Origin: a bacterium
Lineage (GTDB): Bacteria > Elusimicrobiota > Elusimicrobia > UBA1565 > UBA9628
Assembly (NCBI GenBank): GCA_021796015.1
Contig: JAJYOT010000003.1
Coordinates: forward strand, 1 to 64,000
DNA: 64,000 bases
Direction of reading: 5' to 3'
How positions within the stretch are numbered: the stretch's first letter is position 1; the number at the start of each line of letters is the position of its first letter. Under the pieces are notes generated by a model, which was not told the origin of the DNA, did no database searches, and worked only from the letters and a program-made list of their open reading frames with translations. Below are positions 7,953-16,608 of this stretch, piece by piece. The position numbers were made by a program, and so were the translations under genes.

Positions 7953-8628
7953 AATGCTGGCCCTCGTGGCCAAGGGCCTGGGTCCTCTCAAAGAGAAAAT
8001 CGTTTTCGTGGGTGGCGCGACGATCGAACTTTACATTGAGGATGCCGCCACGCCTACGGTCAGGGCAACCAACGATGTGGACTGCGTGGTGCAAATACTG
8101 ACTCGCTCCGATTATTATGAACTTGAAGAAAATCTTCGCAAACTCAACTTTAAGCATCCGATGGGGAAGAACTCGCCCGTCTGCCGCTGGGATTACCACG
8201 GAATTCCGGTGGATGTCATGCCAACCGAGGGCAAAATATTAAATTTCACCAATCGCTGGTATCCCGAGGGCTACAAGCGCGCGGAGAGAATTAAACTCGC
8301 CGACGGCCAGGAGATTTCCATATTTTCGTTGCCGTATCTCATAGCCTCCAAGATTGAAGCGTTTGATGATCGTGGTAAAGGCGATTTCATGGGCAGCGCT
8401 GATATGGAGGATTTGATTGCCGTGCTGGATGGAAGTTTCGATGCCAGTGATAAAATCCAGGCAGCTCCCCATGAGGTTCGCGACTATCTTAAAGAAAAGT
8501 TTAACGATTTTCTTAGCAACCGCGATTTCCTTGACGCGTTGATAGGCCACCTTCAATCGCCGCAAGGCACGTCCGGCCGAGTAGAGCGTATTCGCGCGCT
8601 TTTAGAGAAACTATCGGAATCTCTGTAG
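7939..8628 (+). CDS. AbiEii-like nucleotidyltransferase
   Basis: A 229-residue protein of the DNA polymerase beta-type nucleotidyltransferase superfamily. The signature is FVGGATIELY (about 23-32) followed by the metal-binding pair TNDVD (Asp46 and Asp48). A third acidic residue is likely in IPVDVMP (about 95). AbiEii-type toxins transfer nucleotides to RNA such as tRNA acceptor ends; this protein could do so, but the target is unknown. The ATG at 7939 lies inside the end of the winged-helix gene, with GGCATAGTAATA before it. The pair is repeated in principle at 16609-18274 with different sequences. It is the last gene before the left att-like junction. Confidence 0.8.
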   Translation: MKNLEMLALVAKGLGPLKEKIVFVGGATIELYIEDAATPTVRATNDVDCVVQILTRSDYYELEENLRKLNFKHPMGKNSPVCRWDYHGIPVDVMPTEGKILNFTNRWYPEGYKRAERIKLADGQEISIFSLPYLIASKIEAFDDRGKGDFMGSADMEDLIAVLDGSFDASDKIQAAPHEVRDYLKEKFNDFLSNRDFLDALIGHLQSPQGTSGRVERIRALLEKLSESL

Positions 8629-8658
8629 AAAAATTTCGCTTTTTAGGGGAAAAAACTG

Positions 8659-8676
8659 GTGTCCAAAAAGTGTCCA
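8659..8676 (+). repeat. 11 bp-period tandem repeat GTGTCCA, left island junction
   Basis: GTGTCCA occurs at 8659-8665 and 8670-8676, separated by an AT spacer. The same arrangement occurs at 21572-21589. It lies about 130 bases from the half-tRNA at 8808. Position and pairing fit integrase arm-type binding sites. Confidence 0.55.
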
Positions 8677-8730
8677 TACTGGGTCAAAAACGGCAAAACC
8701 GCAAAAAAGCCCGTCAAAACGGAATAATAT

Positions 8731-8749
8731 GATTTCTCGTCGAGAAATC
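8731..8749. repeat. Palindrome GATTTCTCG-T-CGAGAAATC
   Basis: Perfect 9 bp arms around one central T. The core TTTCTCGTCGAGAAA recurs at the right junction (21644-21660), although the sequence around it has diverged. It could be a protein-binding site or a hairpin. A second near-palindrome, GAGAAAAGGCCTTTTTCTC, abuts the half-tRNA at about 8788-8806. Confidence 0.7.
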
Positions 8750-8807
8750 AAGCTGGAACAAGGAAAACAGAGGTGGGTCAAAACCCAGAGAAAAGGCCTT
8801 TTTCTCC

Positions 8808-8846
8808 TTAGGACGGAGTAGCTCTATCCATTGAGCTATCGGGGCT
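8808..8846 (-). repeat. Left 39 bp direct repeat: 5' half of tRNA-Arg(CCU), probable att site
   Basis: On the minus strand this is the acceptor 5' strand GCCCCGA, D-arm GCTCAATGGATAGAGC, anticodon 5' stem and loop GTCCTAA (anticodon CCT). It is identical over 39 bases to 21709-21747. After the loop the copies diverge. Copy 1 keeps four bases of the 3' anticodon stem and a T-arm-like GGGTTTTGACCC, but has no 3' acceptor strand, so it is not a working tRNA. A break in the anticodon loop is a classic tyrosine-integrase crossover place. The 8629-8891 interval contains no gene. Confidence 0.78.
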
Positions 8847-8891
8847 TTATATTGAAATTATATGTATTTTCCCCCATCTCGAGCGCGAGAT

Positions 8892-9629
8892 TCAATCTTC
8901 AAGTATCGATACAATTTCGGCTCCACAACGTCGCAGCCAGTCGCGCCGCTTCTCATAGTCGGGCAAAAGCGACTTGACGACGCGCCAAAATCGGGGAGAA
9001 TGATCGTGCGTTTTCAGATGGCACAACTCGTGAACGACGACGTATTCCAGAACCGATATCGGCATCATTGAAAGCCGCCAATTAAAGCGAATGTCGCCGG
9101 ACTTGGAACAGCTGGCCCAGCGCTTGGATTGATCGCCGATTTTAAGCCGTTGGGGTTTTACGGCCAAGGCCTTCGCATATTTATGGACGGCGGCTTTCGC
9201 GGATTTTTCCGTGAGCTCGAAATACCATTCGCGCAAAGCCCGCCAAGCGGCGTCTTTAAGCGCCGGGCCGGTTTGACCGTCAACCCAAATCTCAAGCCCG
9301 CGGCCTTGGCGACGGCAATAAGGAGTTTTAAGGCCGGGTTCGCGCTTGAGCTTGAGCCTGAAATTACGCCCCAAAACTGGAAACGTCTCGCCGCTCTTTA
9401 TTTCTTTAACAGGGTTCTTCAGGGTCAAGTTCCGAAAATAATCTTGGCGTTCCCAAATCCACTTCGCGCGGCGCGACACGAAGAGACGCAAATCTTCCAA
9501 AGACATCGCGCGCGGAGAGAGCATCTCCACCCGTCCGTCCGGATAAATTTTAAGCGCAGCGGTCTTTTTTCTCGGCGTGCGGCGCACGGCGTAACGCAAC
9601 TGACGGCCTTGATGAAGGATGGTCGGCAT
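8892..9629 (-). CDS. YgjP/SprT-like zinc metallopeptidase (DUF45, M48-type)
   Basis: Cytosolic metallopeptidase-like protein, 245 residues. The zinc site is VVHELCHLKTHDHSPRFW near residues 205-222, with HELCH as the HExxH motif and a downstream His as probable ligand. The N-terminal half carries the family pattern RxTPRKKTAALKIYPDGRVE (about 17-36). This family commonly follows hsdR in type I restriction operons, and here the gene begins 2 bases after hsdR ends. Its role in restriction is unproven; turnover of restriction subunits is a plausible guess. It is the last gene of the ten-gene operon. Confidence 0.88.
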   Translation of the reverse strand: MPTILHQGRQLRYAVRRTPRKKTAALKIYPDGRVEMLSPRAMSLEDLRLFVSRRAKWIWERQDYFRNLTLKNPVKEIKSGETFPVLGRNFRLKLKREPGLKTPYCRRQGRGLEIWVDGQTGPALKDAAWRALREWYFELTEKSAKAAVHKYAKALAVKPQRLKIGDQSKRWASCSKSGDIRFNWRLSMMPISVLEYVVVHELCHLKTHDHSPRFWRVVKSLLPDYEKRRDWLRRCGAEIVSILED

Positions 9630-9631
9630 AG

Positions 9632-12600
9632 TTACCTCGACATCCCCCGCTGGGCCAATTCCATCATCTCCCGCACCAAAGCCGGGAGGGCGTCCTCATC
9701 GCAGCCCTTGGCGCGCAAAAGCCGCTTAATCTCTCGGCGCATTTCCTTTTGGATGTCCTCGCGTTCGGTCCATTCGGCGACGGCGCGATCCTCGATAATT
9801 TCAATAATCCGCTTGGCCAAGGCCGCCCGCTCTTCTTTAGACTTAAGCGGGATTTGCCGGGCATGTTCGCCCAATAAGCCGAAAAAGGCGAATTCCTTGC
9901 CGCCGTTCAAACCATATTTTTTGGCTTCCGCGTCTTTTTGGGACTCGGCCTCCTTGATTTTCATTAAAGACAAGAGATATTGGGCCTCATCCTGCCGCGT
10001 GCGCTTTTGATCGGCCATCAGTTGTTTAAGTTGATCTTGAAGCGGGCGGTAAAACGCGGGGTCTTCCTCCACGCGGGAGTTCAAGGTGTCGCTCAGAGCG
10101 TAGGTCAGGTGCGCGGCTTTCGCCTTGTCGCTTCCCTTGGCGTTGAGCTGCTCGGAAAAATTGGGAGCGCTGATGGTCAGGGGCGCGAGGAGTTGCTCGA
10201 TTCCTTCCGCGGCGATATGGGCGTGAATCAGGGCCTCTATTTTGGCGCTCAAATTGGCGGAACTCAGCCGCCCATCTCGGTAAAGATTTTTGGCGCCTTC
10301 ACGAATAGAACCCAAGAACTTAAAGTCCTTTAAGAACGGATCGACGCGCAAATCCGGCATCAGAAAATCCATGCTTTTCGCGAACGCGCGGTAGGCTTTG
10401 TCGAACTCGCCGCGAAGGCCCTCGTCTTTCAAGGCTTCGACGCAATTTTGCAAAACATCCCGCGATTCCCCCGCAAGCGGAATTTTGGAGAAGAACTGAA
10501 GGCAGGTTTTTCGATGCTCCGCCAAGGCCTTGAGTTCCCGCTCGACGTCGTCGGTTCTAAACAAGCCCTCCAAGTCCTCCGCGTTGAATTTTTCAAGAGC
10601 GTTGGCCAACTCTCTGCCGAGACCCACGTAATCCACGATGAGGCCGAAATTTTTTCGCGGGTAGATGCGGTTGGTGCGGGCGACCGCCTGTAAGAGCGTG
10701 TGTTCCCTAAGGCGTTTGTCCAAATACATGGCTTGAAGGATGGGAGAGTCAAAGCCGGTCAGGAGCTTGTCGCAGACGATGAGATACTTTAAGGAGCTTT
10801 TTGGATTATTAAAACGTTCCCGGACGGCTTCTTCTTCCGACTCGCTGAGGTTATAGCGCTCGGCCCATTCCTCGCCGCGCTCGACGGTCATCACGACCTC
10901 GGAAGCTTGAGGATCCATGAGCCGGTCCAAGGCCGTTTTATAGAGATGAGCGGCGCGTCTTGTTTCCGCGACGACCATGGCCTTAAAGCCGTCGGGTTTG
11001 ACCGCTTCGTTATAGTGTTGGGCGATATCCAGAGCAATGCGCTCGATGCGCGTGGGCGCCTCGCAGAAAATAGCGGGCGTGGCGTATTGTCTCTTGAGTT
11101 GGGCGAGTTCCTTTTTATTTTTGTCCGGAAACATCCCGGCTAATAGGGAATCCAAGGACGCCCCCACGATTTGAAGCTCGGCTAACCGGCTCATGTATTT
11201 AATGGGAACGACCGCGTGGTCCTCCTCGGCTTGATGGATGTCGTATTTGTGGAGATATTTTTCATTCTCGGGGCTAAAGTGCAGATAGGTGTTGCGATCT
11301 TTCTTGTCCAAGGGCGTGCCGGTAAAGGCGAAAAACATGGCGTTTGGAAGCGCCTTTCTCAAATTCAGGGCCAAATTGCCGTACTGCGTGCGGTGCGCTT
11401 CATCGGTCAGCACAATCACGTTACTTGCGGTGGAAAGGGGCTTGTCCAAGGGCGTCCTGAACTTTTGCACCGTGGTCAAGATGACGCGCCCCACGCTTTC
11501 GGAAAGCATTTGATAGAGTTCTTTTGAGCTTTCCGCGCGGATGGGATTGGGAAAGCCGCAATTTTGGAAGGTGCCGGAGATTTGCTTGTCCAAATCGCGG
11601 CGATCGGTGACTATTAGAAAATAGGGGTTTTTGAGTTTTTCCTCTTCCCTCCTGAGTTTTAAGGCGGCGAAAAGCATGGTCAAGGATTTTCCCGATCCCT
11701 GCCAATGCCAGATGATTCCCTTTTTCTCGGGTTCCTCAAGAACCCGCCGGCAAATTTTTTGCACCGCCGAAAACTGCTGGTAGCGGCAAATTTTTTTCTT
11801 GATTTTGCCTTCATCCGCGTCGAAGACGATGAAGTTTTGAATGATGTCGATTAAGTTTTTCTTGTTGAGAAGGGCCGCGATGAGAACGTCCTGCGCCGCG
11901 GGGGCCGAGGGCAGATCGCTTTTTTCAATCACCCCCTCTTTAATCATTGTCAGGACGGAGGGGTGTTGGGCCAGGTTGGGCAATTTCTCGCCGGGCTTTT
12001 CCTTCCATTCCTGAAACGCCTCTAAATCCCCTCCGACGGCCCCGTATTTGGCCCCGAACAAATTGACGCCGATGAGAATTTGGTTGAGTCGAAAAAGGGC
12101 CGGGATTTCCCTTTGATAGCGCATAAGCTGGTCGATGGCGTCTGCGACCCCCGTTTCCCGGGCGACCGGGCTCTTACATTCGATGACGACTAAGGGAATT
12201 CCGTTGATGAAAATGACGATGTCGGGCCGATCCGGGAGTTTCGGGCCCTTGACCCAAAATTGATTGACCGCCAAAAAATCATTTTTGTCGGGATTCTCGA
12301 AATTAATATAGCGAATCGTCAGACCTCGCCGTCCGCCTTTTTCCTCTTGATCGAGGCTGATGCCGCTCACAAGAGCGGCGTGCCCGGATTTGTTTTCGTC
12401 AATCAGCCCCGAACCCTGGATAGCGGTCAAGCGGCGCACGGCCTTGTCAATCGTCGATTCCGTCGCCTCGGGATTCAATTCCAAGAGCTTCTTCCGAAGC
12501 CGCTCGATCAAAATCACTTCCCGCCTGGAGGTTCGCTCGCTGTTCTCGTTTTCCTGCGGGTCCAGCGCCGCGCCAGGAACGAACTCGTATCCCATGCGGA

Positions 12601-12652
12601 TGAGTTGCTCAATCGCGGGTTTTTCCGAGAGGGTGGATTCGTTAAGGTTCAT
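9632..12652 (-). CDS. hsdR: Type I restriction enzyme R subunit HsdR
   Basis: ATP-dependent translocase and nuclease subunit of the type I complex. From the ATG at 12652 the protein is 1006 residues, normal for the family. The PD-(D/E)XK nuclease domain has Asp144 in RPDIVIF and the ECK triad member at 158-160. Walker A WQGSGKS spans about 317-323 and DEAH about 417-420 (LTDEAHRTQYG), and the helicase C domain ends with QAVARTNR. The frame is open 72 bases further upstream, but the chosen ATG overlaps the DUF3800 stop (ATGA) and has GGGAAGAAGA upstream. It is separated from hsdS and hsdM by cargo genes. Confidence 0.95.
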   Translation of the reverse strand: MNLNESTLSEKPAIEQLIRMGYEFVPGAALDPQENENSERTSRREVILIERLRKKLLELNPEATESTIDKAVRRLTAIQGSGLIDENKSGHAALVSGISLDQEEKGGRRGLTIRYINFENPDKNDFLAVNQFWVKGPKLPDRPDIVIFINGIPLVVIECKSPVARETGVADAIDQLMRYQREIPALFRLNQILIGVNLFGAKYGAVGGDLEAFQEWKEKPGEKLPNLAQHPSVLTMIKEGVIEKSDLPSAPAAQDVLIAALLNKKNLIDIIQNFIVFDADEGKIKKKICRYQQFSAVQKICRRVLEEPEKKGIIWHWQGSGKSLTMLFAALKLRREEEKLKNPYFLIVTDRRDLDKQISGTFQNCGFPNPIRAESSKELYQMLSESVGRVILTTVQKFRTPLDKPLSTASNVIVLTDEAHRTQYGNLALNLRKALPNAMFFAFTGTPLDKKDRNTYLHFSPENEKYLHKYDIHQAEEDHAVVPIKYMSRLAELQIVGASLDSLLAGMFPDKNKKELAQLKRQYATPAIFCEAPTRIERIALDIAQHYNEAVKPDGFKAMVVAETRRAAHLYKTALDRLMDPQASEVVMTVERGEEWAERYNLSESEEEAVRERFNNPKSSLKYLIVCDKLLTGFDSPILQAMYLDKRLREHTLLQAVARTNRIYPRKNFGLIVDYVGLGRELANALEKFNAEDLEGLFRTDDVERELKALAEHRKTCLQFFSKIPLAGESRDVLQNCVEALKDEGLRGEFDKAYRAFAKSMDFLMPDLRVDPFLKDFKFLGSIREGAKNLYRDGRLSSANLSAKIEALIHAHIAAEGIEQLLAPLTISAPNFSEQLNAKGSDKAKAAHLTYALSDTLNSRVEEDPAFYRPLQDQLKQLMADQKRTRQDEAQYLLSLMKIKEAESQKDAEAKKYGLNGGKEFAFFGLLGEHARQIPLKSKEERAALAKRIIEIIEDRAVAEWTEREDIQKEMRREIKRLLRAKGCDEDALPALVREMMELAQRGMSR

Positions 12653-13488
12653 GAATGTTGTCTTCTTCCCATATCTCGTAGAATTGCGGGGGCATGCTTG
12701 TAGAATAAATCCGTACACTCGCATCGGCCTGTTGCGGGATAAGATATCCTTGGTGGCAAGCTAAATTTTTTTACCATGCTAATCCACCCTGAAATTTTAT
12801 CTCCTTCTTTTTCAAATTTTTCTTCAACGTGTTTATCAGATATTTCGATGTGGCGGCGCAGGAAAAAAGCAAGAAAATCCGCTACTTGCAACAAGTGGAC
12901 TTCTTTTGAATCACCAAAATAAGGGACATCAATAATTTGGTTCAGGGGCTTTTCATTCTCTTCTTTTTCATAGTAACTATCTGTCCATGATGGAGGATTG
13001 GCAATAATGTCCGTAAACCGCATGCGTTCTTTTTCTTCATTGTCAAAGATAAAAATGGTATGCCCTTTCGTTTTATTAAGTACCTGATGAGCCTTTTGAA
13101 CACAGAGCAAGATATGTAACCCCATGAAACGCCATAAAGTTGAAATTTCTTTATGGATTTTTCCTTCTTTTTGACTCTGAAAGAATTTTTCTTTTTCAAC
13201 AGCGACATAGACAACTTTATGGCGCCGAGCTTGAAGCCAATTAAATATGGCAGTTATATACAGAGAACGCTTTTCCCCTTTTAGCCCATGCCATATACCA
13301 TTTCCTGAGTAAAAATCTCGGGTATGGATTTCATCTACAGGTTTTCCAACGATTTTGGATAATGTTTCAAGAAGACCTTTCCAGTGATCCTTTGTAACAT
13401 GCATCCGTTGTGAATCAACTATGATTCCTACCATTACAGCAATGGGTTCGTTCCCTGTCCCACTTTCATCACAATAACAAACCTTCAT
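12649..13488 (-). CDS. DUF3800 domain protein
   Basis: A 279-residue protein starting MKVCYCDESG. The Asp-Glu-Ser triplet at residues 7-9 is the hallmark of DUF3800, a family with a predicted RNase H-like fold that is often found in defence islands and next to restriction genes. Other matching features are the early IHTRDFYSG and the later acidic stretch IFDNEEKERM. The biochemical role is not established. The gene is AT-richer than hsdR. It overlaps hsdR by four bases and starts 1 base after the 90-residue gene ends, so it is tied into the type I operon. Confidence 0.82.
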   Translation of the reverse strand: MKVCYCDESGTGNEPIAVMVGIIVDSQRMHVTKDHWKGLLETLSKIVGKPVDEIHTRDFYSGNGIWHGLKGEKRSLYITAIFNWLQARRHKVVYVAVEKEKFFQSQKEGKIHKEISTLWRFMGLHILLCVQKAHQVLNKTKGHTIFIFDNEEKERMRFTDIIANPPSWTDSYYEKEENEKPLNQIIDVPYFGDSKEVHLLQVADFLAFFLRRHIEISDKHVEEKFEKEGDKISGWISMVKKFSLPPRISYPATGRCECTDLFYKHAPAILRDMGRRQHS

Positions 13489-13489
13489 A

Positions 13490-13762
13490 TCATGCCATTA
13501 GAATGGATTTTATTAGTTTGACGGCCGCTATCCCGAGGCCGGAGGCCGTGTCTGCCAATTTCGATTGAATTTCCATGTTGCTTGTGGAGTTCCTCACCGC
13601 AGCAATCAACGCCATTAGATTTTGCTTGTCTTCCGGCGTTGGAAAAAGCGAGTTAATTTGTTCTTGTGAAGGCTTTACGAAGCCGGAAATGACCTGTGCA
13701 TATTTTTGATCTGTCGCGGCGGCGGCATCGTCGGCGGCCTGTTCGAAAGGATTATCTTCCAT
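13490..13762 (-). CDS. Small hypothetical protein (90 aa)
   Basis: Unrecognised. The N-terminus is acidic and alanine-rich (FEQAADDAAAATDQ), followed by a mostly helical body without membrane segment or Cys. It overlaps the lipoprotein gene by 11 bases and ends 1 base before DUF3800, so it is probably translated with its neighbours. A helical partner of the coiled-coil lipoprotein is one possibility. Confidence 0.6.
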   Translation of the reverse strand: MEDNPFEQAADDAAAATDQKYAQVISGFVKPSQEQINSLFPTPEDKQNLMALIAAVRNSTSNMEIQSKLADTASGLGIAAVKLIKSILMA

Positions 13763-14387
13763 TTGACCCTCCCTGATTTATGAGCATTTTTGTTTCGTCT
13801 ACAATCTTCTGTGTATCCTGAATTTTTCCCTGGAATTCAGTCAGCTTATCCATGGCCTTATTGATGTCATTCATTGGCAAAATATTTTCGGAAGGCGCAC
13901 CCAGCTCCTTTAATAGTTGATCTCGCGTTTCCGCCACTTTAGCGGCCGCCTCCAAATGCGCGGTTAATGTTTCGTTGGCTATGAGCATATTTTCGTAGTG
14001 CTCCTGCAAGCGTCGTCTCAGCGCGCTCCCAAGAGCATCAATTCCATCAAAAATGGCTGAACGCCTTTTCTGAAGCTCTGCGGCGGCGGCTTCGGAAAAC
14101 TGCTCAAGAAGTTTTGACTTTTTAGAGACATCACTTGTTGTCGCCAGTTTTTTCTCGATTCCGGCGCGGGTCGTAAAATCTTCCATGAAGCTGGGAAACC
14201 ATTGATTGTTAAGGAAATCATCTGCTCGCGCTTTTCTCTCCGCTATATATGCGTCTACCAAAGCTAAATGCGAGCGCTCCGATTCGCGAATCATCTGATT
14301 TAACTGGGAGCTTAATATGACGGCTTGCTTCGGCACTGATACGCATCCGCCGAAGAACAGAACAAGAAGAAATCCCCATCGCCTCAT
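13752..14387 (-). CDS. Small coiled-coil lipoprotein inside the restriction operon
   Basis: From the ATG at 14387, which has an excellent GGAGGAGG ribosome site, the protein is 211 residues. It opens with a signal peptide and lipobox: MRRWGFLLVLFFGGC, with the acylated Cys at about 15. The mature part is almost all helical, with heptad-like stretches (about 25-60 and 95-205), typical of a long coiled coil anchored in a membrane. An upstream in-frame start would add 14 residues before the signal and is rejected. A lipoprotein is out of place in a restriction operon, so this is probably cargo of the island. Family unknown. Confidence 0.75.
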   Translation of the reverse strand: MRRWGFLLVLFFGGCVSVPKQAVILSSQLNQMIRESERSHLALVDAYIAERKARADDFLNNQWFPSFMEDFTTRAGIEKKLATTSDVSKKSKLLEQFSEAAAAELQKRRSAIFDGIDALGSALRRRLQEHYENMLIANETLTAHLEAAAKVAETRDQLLKELGAPSENILPMNDINKAMDKLTEFQGKIQDTQKIVDETKMLINQGGSNGR

Positions 14388-14462
14388 ATTGTTTCCTCCT
14401 CCAAAATCACCATCAAACCTAAATCCCATAATTTTTTGTCATGAGTCTAAATTTTAAATCAA

Positions 14463-15284
14463 CTATTTATTTCCCAGTCGGAGCAGAATTTTTCTATACC
14501 GATTAATAAAGCCTGAAATGACAGCTTCTTCTCCGTAAAAAGAAGCGCTATCCACACCATTTTCTTCTCGTAAGTAACAATGTTCGCGCACATGTTTAAG
14601 AACATTCAGGCCTACGGTATCACCATCGCGCCCAGGGTAGACAATATTCCAAAGGTATTTTTTTTCTAGAGTTTCCTTCTTTTTGAAAATTCCGCTTGTC
14701 CGCTTCTTATATCTAATAAGATCAATGAAGTTATCTTTGGGATTCTCAAACTCTATATCAAACTTGCGCAATATTTTTTTTAACTCTCTGTAGGTTATCG
14801 GTCTTTCCCCGCGCTTTGTTTTGCGTGTATGAGAACCAAGCCAATCAATGATCGCTGAAATTTCTCCTTCATAGTTCTCTGGCCATGGGGCTTTATGGTT
14901 TTTTGGTGGATAGTGATTTTTGCCAAAGGAATGTTCCGCGACATAAACAATTCGTTTTTCCAATTCATCGTCAGACACGTCTTTAATTGTTAATTTGTTT
15001 CGCTCGAGATGCGCGAGAAGGGTTACAAGCGAAGTCCTTTTGTTCCCATTATGAAAAGGATGATCGCAACAGATGCCGTACATAAGAGATGCGGCATTAG
15101 AAATGGCGTCTGGATATTTTAAGATTCCTCCCAAACTTACCAATTGACGTCCCACTGCCGATTCAAGTGAGGCTCTGTCTTTAACCCCTTCCGGTATAAT
15201 TGCCTTATCAGTCCCTCGAAATTCTTCGCATAAGAGTTCATGGACTCTTTCTACTTCATTTACCGCAAGCGTCTGAAGTTCCAC
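14463..15284 (-). CDS. Fic/Doc-family protein with HicA-like segment
   Basis: A 273-residue protein. The Fic active-site motif HPFHNGNKR lies at about 75-83 (consensus HPFx(D/N)GNxR), with the catalytic His at 75. The N-terminal half matches the Doc-like compact form, with VNEVERVHELL at the start. Fic enzymes transfer AMP or phosphate to target proteins. The C-terminal half has ITYRELKKILRKFDIEF (about 162-178), which resembles the beginning of HicA-type mRNA interferases, but no HicA catalytic His is obvious. The asparagine in place of aspartate after the Phe-His of the motif is a tolerated variant. The gene lies 13 bases after hsdS. Confidence 0.8.
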   Translation of the reverse strand: MELQTLAVNEVERVHELLCEEFRGTDKAIIPEGVKDRASLESAVGRQLVSLGGILKYPDAISNAASLMYGICCDHPFHNGNKRTSLVTLLAHLERNKLTIKDVSDDELEKRIVYVAEHSFGKNHYPPKNHKAPWPENYEGEISAIIDWLGSHTRKTKRGERPITYRELKKILRKFDIEFENPKDNFIDLIRYKKRTSGIFKKKETLEKKYLWNIVYPGRDGDTVGLNVLKHVREHCYLREENGVDSASFYGEEAVISGFINRYRKILLRLGNK

Positions 15285-15297
15285 TACATTCTCCTAA

Positions 15298-16605
15298 TTA
15301 ATTTAATACTCGAACCTTCCCGCTTAAAAGATTTTGCATTAAGGCTTTTTTTTGTTCCTCTAATATTTTACATGCCATTTCTTCTTTTTCGATTTTTAAA
15401 TCCACCGAGGTCAAAATCTCGGCGATTTTCTTTTGCTCGGAAAGTGACGGAGTAGGAATGAAAGCATCATCAAAGAAATCTCGTTGTACGCGTTGTTGAC
15501 CGGCAGAACCACGAAAATGTCGGGCAGCTAGTTCTCGAAATGACTTTTGGGAAATCCAATAGAAAAGATATTGTGATGATACTTCATCTGGGTCTGGGCG
15601 AAGAACATGGAATTCCGTGGAACCAAACCCTATCCCACCTTGCAAATTTCTCGCCAACGCAACTTTTCCATTTTCCATGCAGGGAGTGATTTTTGCGAAG
15701 AGTAGATCACCCTCGCGGAAATAGGTATATCCTTTGTTAATAAAATTTCCCAGCTTGCCTTCCTGAATTTCAGAAATCCCACTGGCATCCTCTCGGATAT
15801 TTTCCATGCGAATAAAAGAAACCTTTGTCGCATTCTCCGAATGTCCAATTTCCGTTTTGCTTGGATTGATAATACACAGGCCACTTATTGGAGCGATTTC
15901 CCACTCCTCCGGAATCTCGCCGATGGGTGTTTTTTTGAATTTCTTATGGCCGATGCCGCGGGTGAGAAGGGTCTGCATGAGGCCTTTTTTGAGTTCCTTG
16001 GTTTTCTCGATGACGGCGCGGGCGCGATCGAGGGCGTCGTCTGCGGCGGACAGTATCTCAACAATTTTTTTCTGTTCTTGAATTGAGGGAAGCGGCAAAA
16101 AAAGACTCGCATATTCCGAACCATTAATATTTGGTTGAGCGCCTGCACGCAACATGTTCTTGACCCATTGATAATAAAAGTTCGAATGCGTGAACTGAAA
16201 CAAGAACTCCGACAAAAGTAGCTGTCGAGCAGGTTTAAAACGAATTGTATAGCCGGCAAAAGCACAAGAACCATCATGTGTCTTATACAAGTAGGTTTTT
16301 CCTACCGTAGCCCCGCTTCGGGCAAATATTATGTCGCCCAACTTTAATAAATACGGCTGGGCCTCTTCTCGATTTATAGATTTTTTTTCTAACGGCGATA
16401 AGGTTCCATCATCATTTACATCAGTTATGCGGATATATCTTGGCAAGCCTTCTCTAAATTCAATTCCAGGCACATTCGCGCCGTATTCAGGACCTTCCAC
16501 ACATAAGTTCCCAAGCTGTTCGGCCCGCCAATCCACCGGAATTTCCCCGGCGGGAGTTTTCTTGAATTTCTGGCGCTCGCTGATGATGGTTGTTGGGTTG
16601 GCCAT
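15298..16605 (-). CDS. hsdS: Type I restriction specificity subunit HsdS
   Basis: DNA-recognition subunit, 435 residues, with the expected two-fold layout: two target recognition domains, each opened by a GEIP-x-x-W motif (GEIPVDWR at about 18, GEIPEEWE at about 230) and followed by a conserved helical spacer (EQKKIVEILSAADDALDRA, and later EQKKIAEILTSVDLKIE). Each half would read one part of a split target site. Sequence differences between the halves mean the target is asymmetric. It starts 3 bases after the winged-helix gene ends. Confidence 0.95.
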   Translation of the reverse strand: MANPTTIISERQKFKKTPAGEIPVDWRAEQLGNLCVEGPEYGANVPGIEFREGLPRYIRITDVNDDGTLSPLEKKSINREEAQPYLLKLGDIIFARSGATVGKTYLYKTHDGSCAFAGYTIRFKPARQLLLSEFLFQFTHSNFYYQWVKNMLRAGAQPNINGSEYASLFLPLPSIQEQKKIVEILSAADDALDRARAVIEKTKELKKGLMQTLLTRGIGHKKFKKTPIGEIPEEWEIAPISGLCIINPSKTEIGHSENATKVSFIRMENIREDASGISEIQEGKLGNFINKGYTYFREGDLLFAKITPCMENGKVALARNLQGGIGFGSTEFHVLRPDPDEVSSQYLFYWISQKSFRELAARHFRGSAGQQRVQRDFFDDAFIPTPSLSEQKKIAEILTSVDLKIEKEEMACKILEEQKKALMQNLLSGKVRVLN

Positions 16606-16608
16606 GGC

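Noticed and set aside
7720..8628. A longer start for the nucleotidyltransferase (302 residues)
   Set aside because: The extra 73 residues lie inside the winged-helix gene in another frame and carry no domain; the ATG at 7939 gives a complete family-size protein.
8808..8846. A functional tRNA-Arg gene at either 39 bp repeat
   Set aside because: The 3' anticodon stem, T-arm and acceptor 3' strand are missing or do not pair, so only the 5' half is real.
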